From Flavobacteriales bacterium (GTDB lineage: Bacteria > Bacteroidota > Bacteroidia > Flavobacteriales > Weeksellaceae), in the NCBI GenBank assembly GCA_900770875.1, contig CAAGLV010000130.1:1-7369 (forward strand): 7,369 nucleotides of DNA. Reading direction: 5' to 3'. Positions 6,611 through 7,369 of the stretch are shown here, one piece after another (position 1 is the first letter of the stretch; every line of letters starts with the position of its first letter). Both the position numbers and the translations under genes were made by a program. The notes beneath the pieces are model-generated. The model had not been told where the DNA came from and did not search any database. It saw nothing but the letters and a program-made list of their open reading frames with translations.

Positions 6611-7369
6611 TTATTTTAAAATTCTTTCGCGGTTATCTTTAATATCCGCAGATTGGATTAAAGAAGGTAATAATGTTTGAGAAATACGTCCTTGTAATTG
6701 ACGGTTTAAGTTTTCTACTAACATTGATCCTTTTTGACCTGTCGGAATATTTTGCGATTTTGCTACAATGTAAAATACACCTGCATTACCTGCGATTGCT
6801 TTAGAAGCTGTGTTTGGTTTAATACCAAAAGCTGCTCCTACAACGCGTGGCTCTAAACCAACTCCGTTAATGTTGCTGTTTGCAAAGTTAACCGATGCAG
6901 TTGCTTTTTTAGCTCCGTATTGTTTTACAAAAGCGTCTAAACCTCCTGTTGCTATTTTTTCGTTTACAGCTGCTGTAACTTTTTCTTGTAATAAGATTGG
7001 TTCTACAAACTCTCTAACAATAGACGGATCTGCTAACCCTTTATCAAAACGGTTTTCTAAGTAAACTACAATATAATCTCCGTTTTCTGCTGTAAATAAA
7101 TTTGTAGCTCCTTTTGCTGTTCCTTTATCAAATGCCCAAGCTAAGATTTTATCAGTTTGGTCGATTGGTAAATTTTGAGCAATATATGGTGCAAAACGCT
7201 CGATAGATTCTGTTGTTCCATTTACAAAGTTTGATTTCTTTGCAATAGCTGCAAAATCTTTTAATGATTTACCTTCTGCAGATTGCACAAATGTACGCGC
7301 ATCTTTAAATGCTTTATCTGTAGTTGCTTTAGATGCATCGATTGATTTTACAATATTAGCAACTTGGTA
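6611..7369 (-). CDS. PpiD-like peptidylprolyl isomerase/chaperone, C-terminal part (5' end outside window)
   Basis: The frame stays open from the stop at 6611-6613 to the right edge, giving 252 residues of a longer protein. The GTG at 7286-7288 is an internal Val codon rather than a start, because coding sequence continues upstream of it without a break (TTDKAFKDARTF and onward to the edge). The sequence resembles the C-terminal region of flavobacterial PpiD/SurA_N-type isomerases: a helical Lys/Ala-rich stretch with AEGKSLKDFAAIAKKS, segments such as GDYIVVYLENR, and a C-terminal end with ADIKDNRERIL. Such proteins are anchored in the inner membrane and help fold exported and outer-membrane proteins. 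The membrane anchor and the parvulin (PPIC) domain would lie upstream and are not visible, so isomerase activity is inferred from family only. The assignment is by recall of the family, not by a catalytic motif. Confidence 0.7.
   Translation of the reverse strand, partial: YQVANIVKSIDASKATTDKAFKDARTFVQSAEGKSLKDFAAIAKKSNFVNGTTESIERFAPYIAQNLPIDQTDKILAWAFDKGTAKGATNLFTAENGDYIVVYLENRFDKGLADPSIVREFVEPILLQEKVTAAVNEKIATGGLDAFVKQYGAKKATASVNFANSNINGVGLEPRVVGAAFGIKPNTASKAIAGNAGVFYIVAKSQNIPTGQKGSMLVENLNRQLQGRISQTLLPSLIQSADIKDNRERILK

Noticed and set aside
6810..7064. Open frame of 84 codons on the plus strand opposite the ppiD-like gene
   Set aside because: It is antisense to a longer frame with protein-like sequence, and no start signal or family likeness supports it.

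Overview
The window looks like ordinary chromosomal sequence from a low-GC member of the Bacteroidota, most likely class Flavobacteriia. The evidence is the AT-rich base composition, the near absence of Shine-Dalgarno motifs before the starts, several matches to the Bacteroidota -7 promoter box (TAnnTTTG), and protein sequences that read as flavobacterial. I cannot name the genus from the sequence alone.

Layout from left to right. Minus strand, 3-1155: tRNA-Cys(GCA), then folB (dihydroneopterin aldolase, folate synthesis), then a Mn-type superoxide dismutase. Transcription runs leftward from sod towards the tRNA. A terminator separates sod from folB, and a TAnnTTTG box lies just before the tRNA. 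Plus strand, 1280-3173: a membrane-anchored serine hydrolase of the beta-lactamase/NylB-like fold, followed after 7 bp by a DEDDy 3'-5' exonuclease; the two are probably co-transcribed. A perfect palindromic terminator at 3177-3209 is shared with the convergent gene at 3224-4627 on the minus strand, a CNNM (DUF21)/CBS/CorC membrane protein. A 201-bp divergent intergenic region separates that gene from a plus-strand gene at 4829-6538, a fused double-ATPase of the oligopeptide ABC transporter type. A second shared bidirectional terminator (6560-6592) divides this from the C-terminal part of a PpiD-like periplasmic folding factor, which runs off the right edge on the minus strand.

The genes do not form one pathway. 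They are housekeeping and cell-envelope functions arranged as short units with compact terminators. There is no mobile element, CRISPR array, phage gene, toxin-antitoxin pair or recognisable defence system, and I see no undescribed system. The points most worth a second look are small: a possible folB promoter embedded in the sod terminator that would give a nearly leaderless mRNA, a terminator-like hairpin in the leader of the CNNM/CBS gene, a superoxide dismutase with mixed Mn/Fe signature residues, and a fused peptide-transporter ATPase with no permease beside it.
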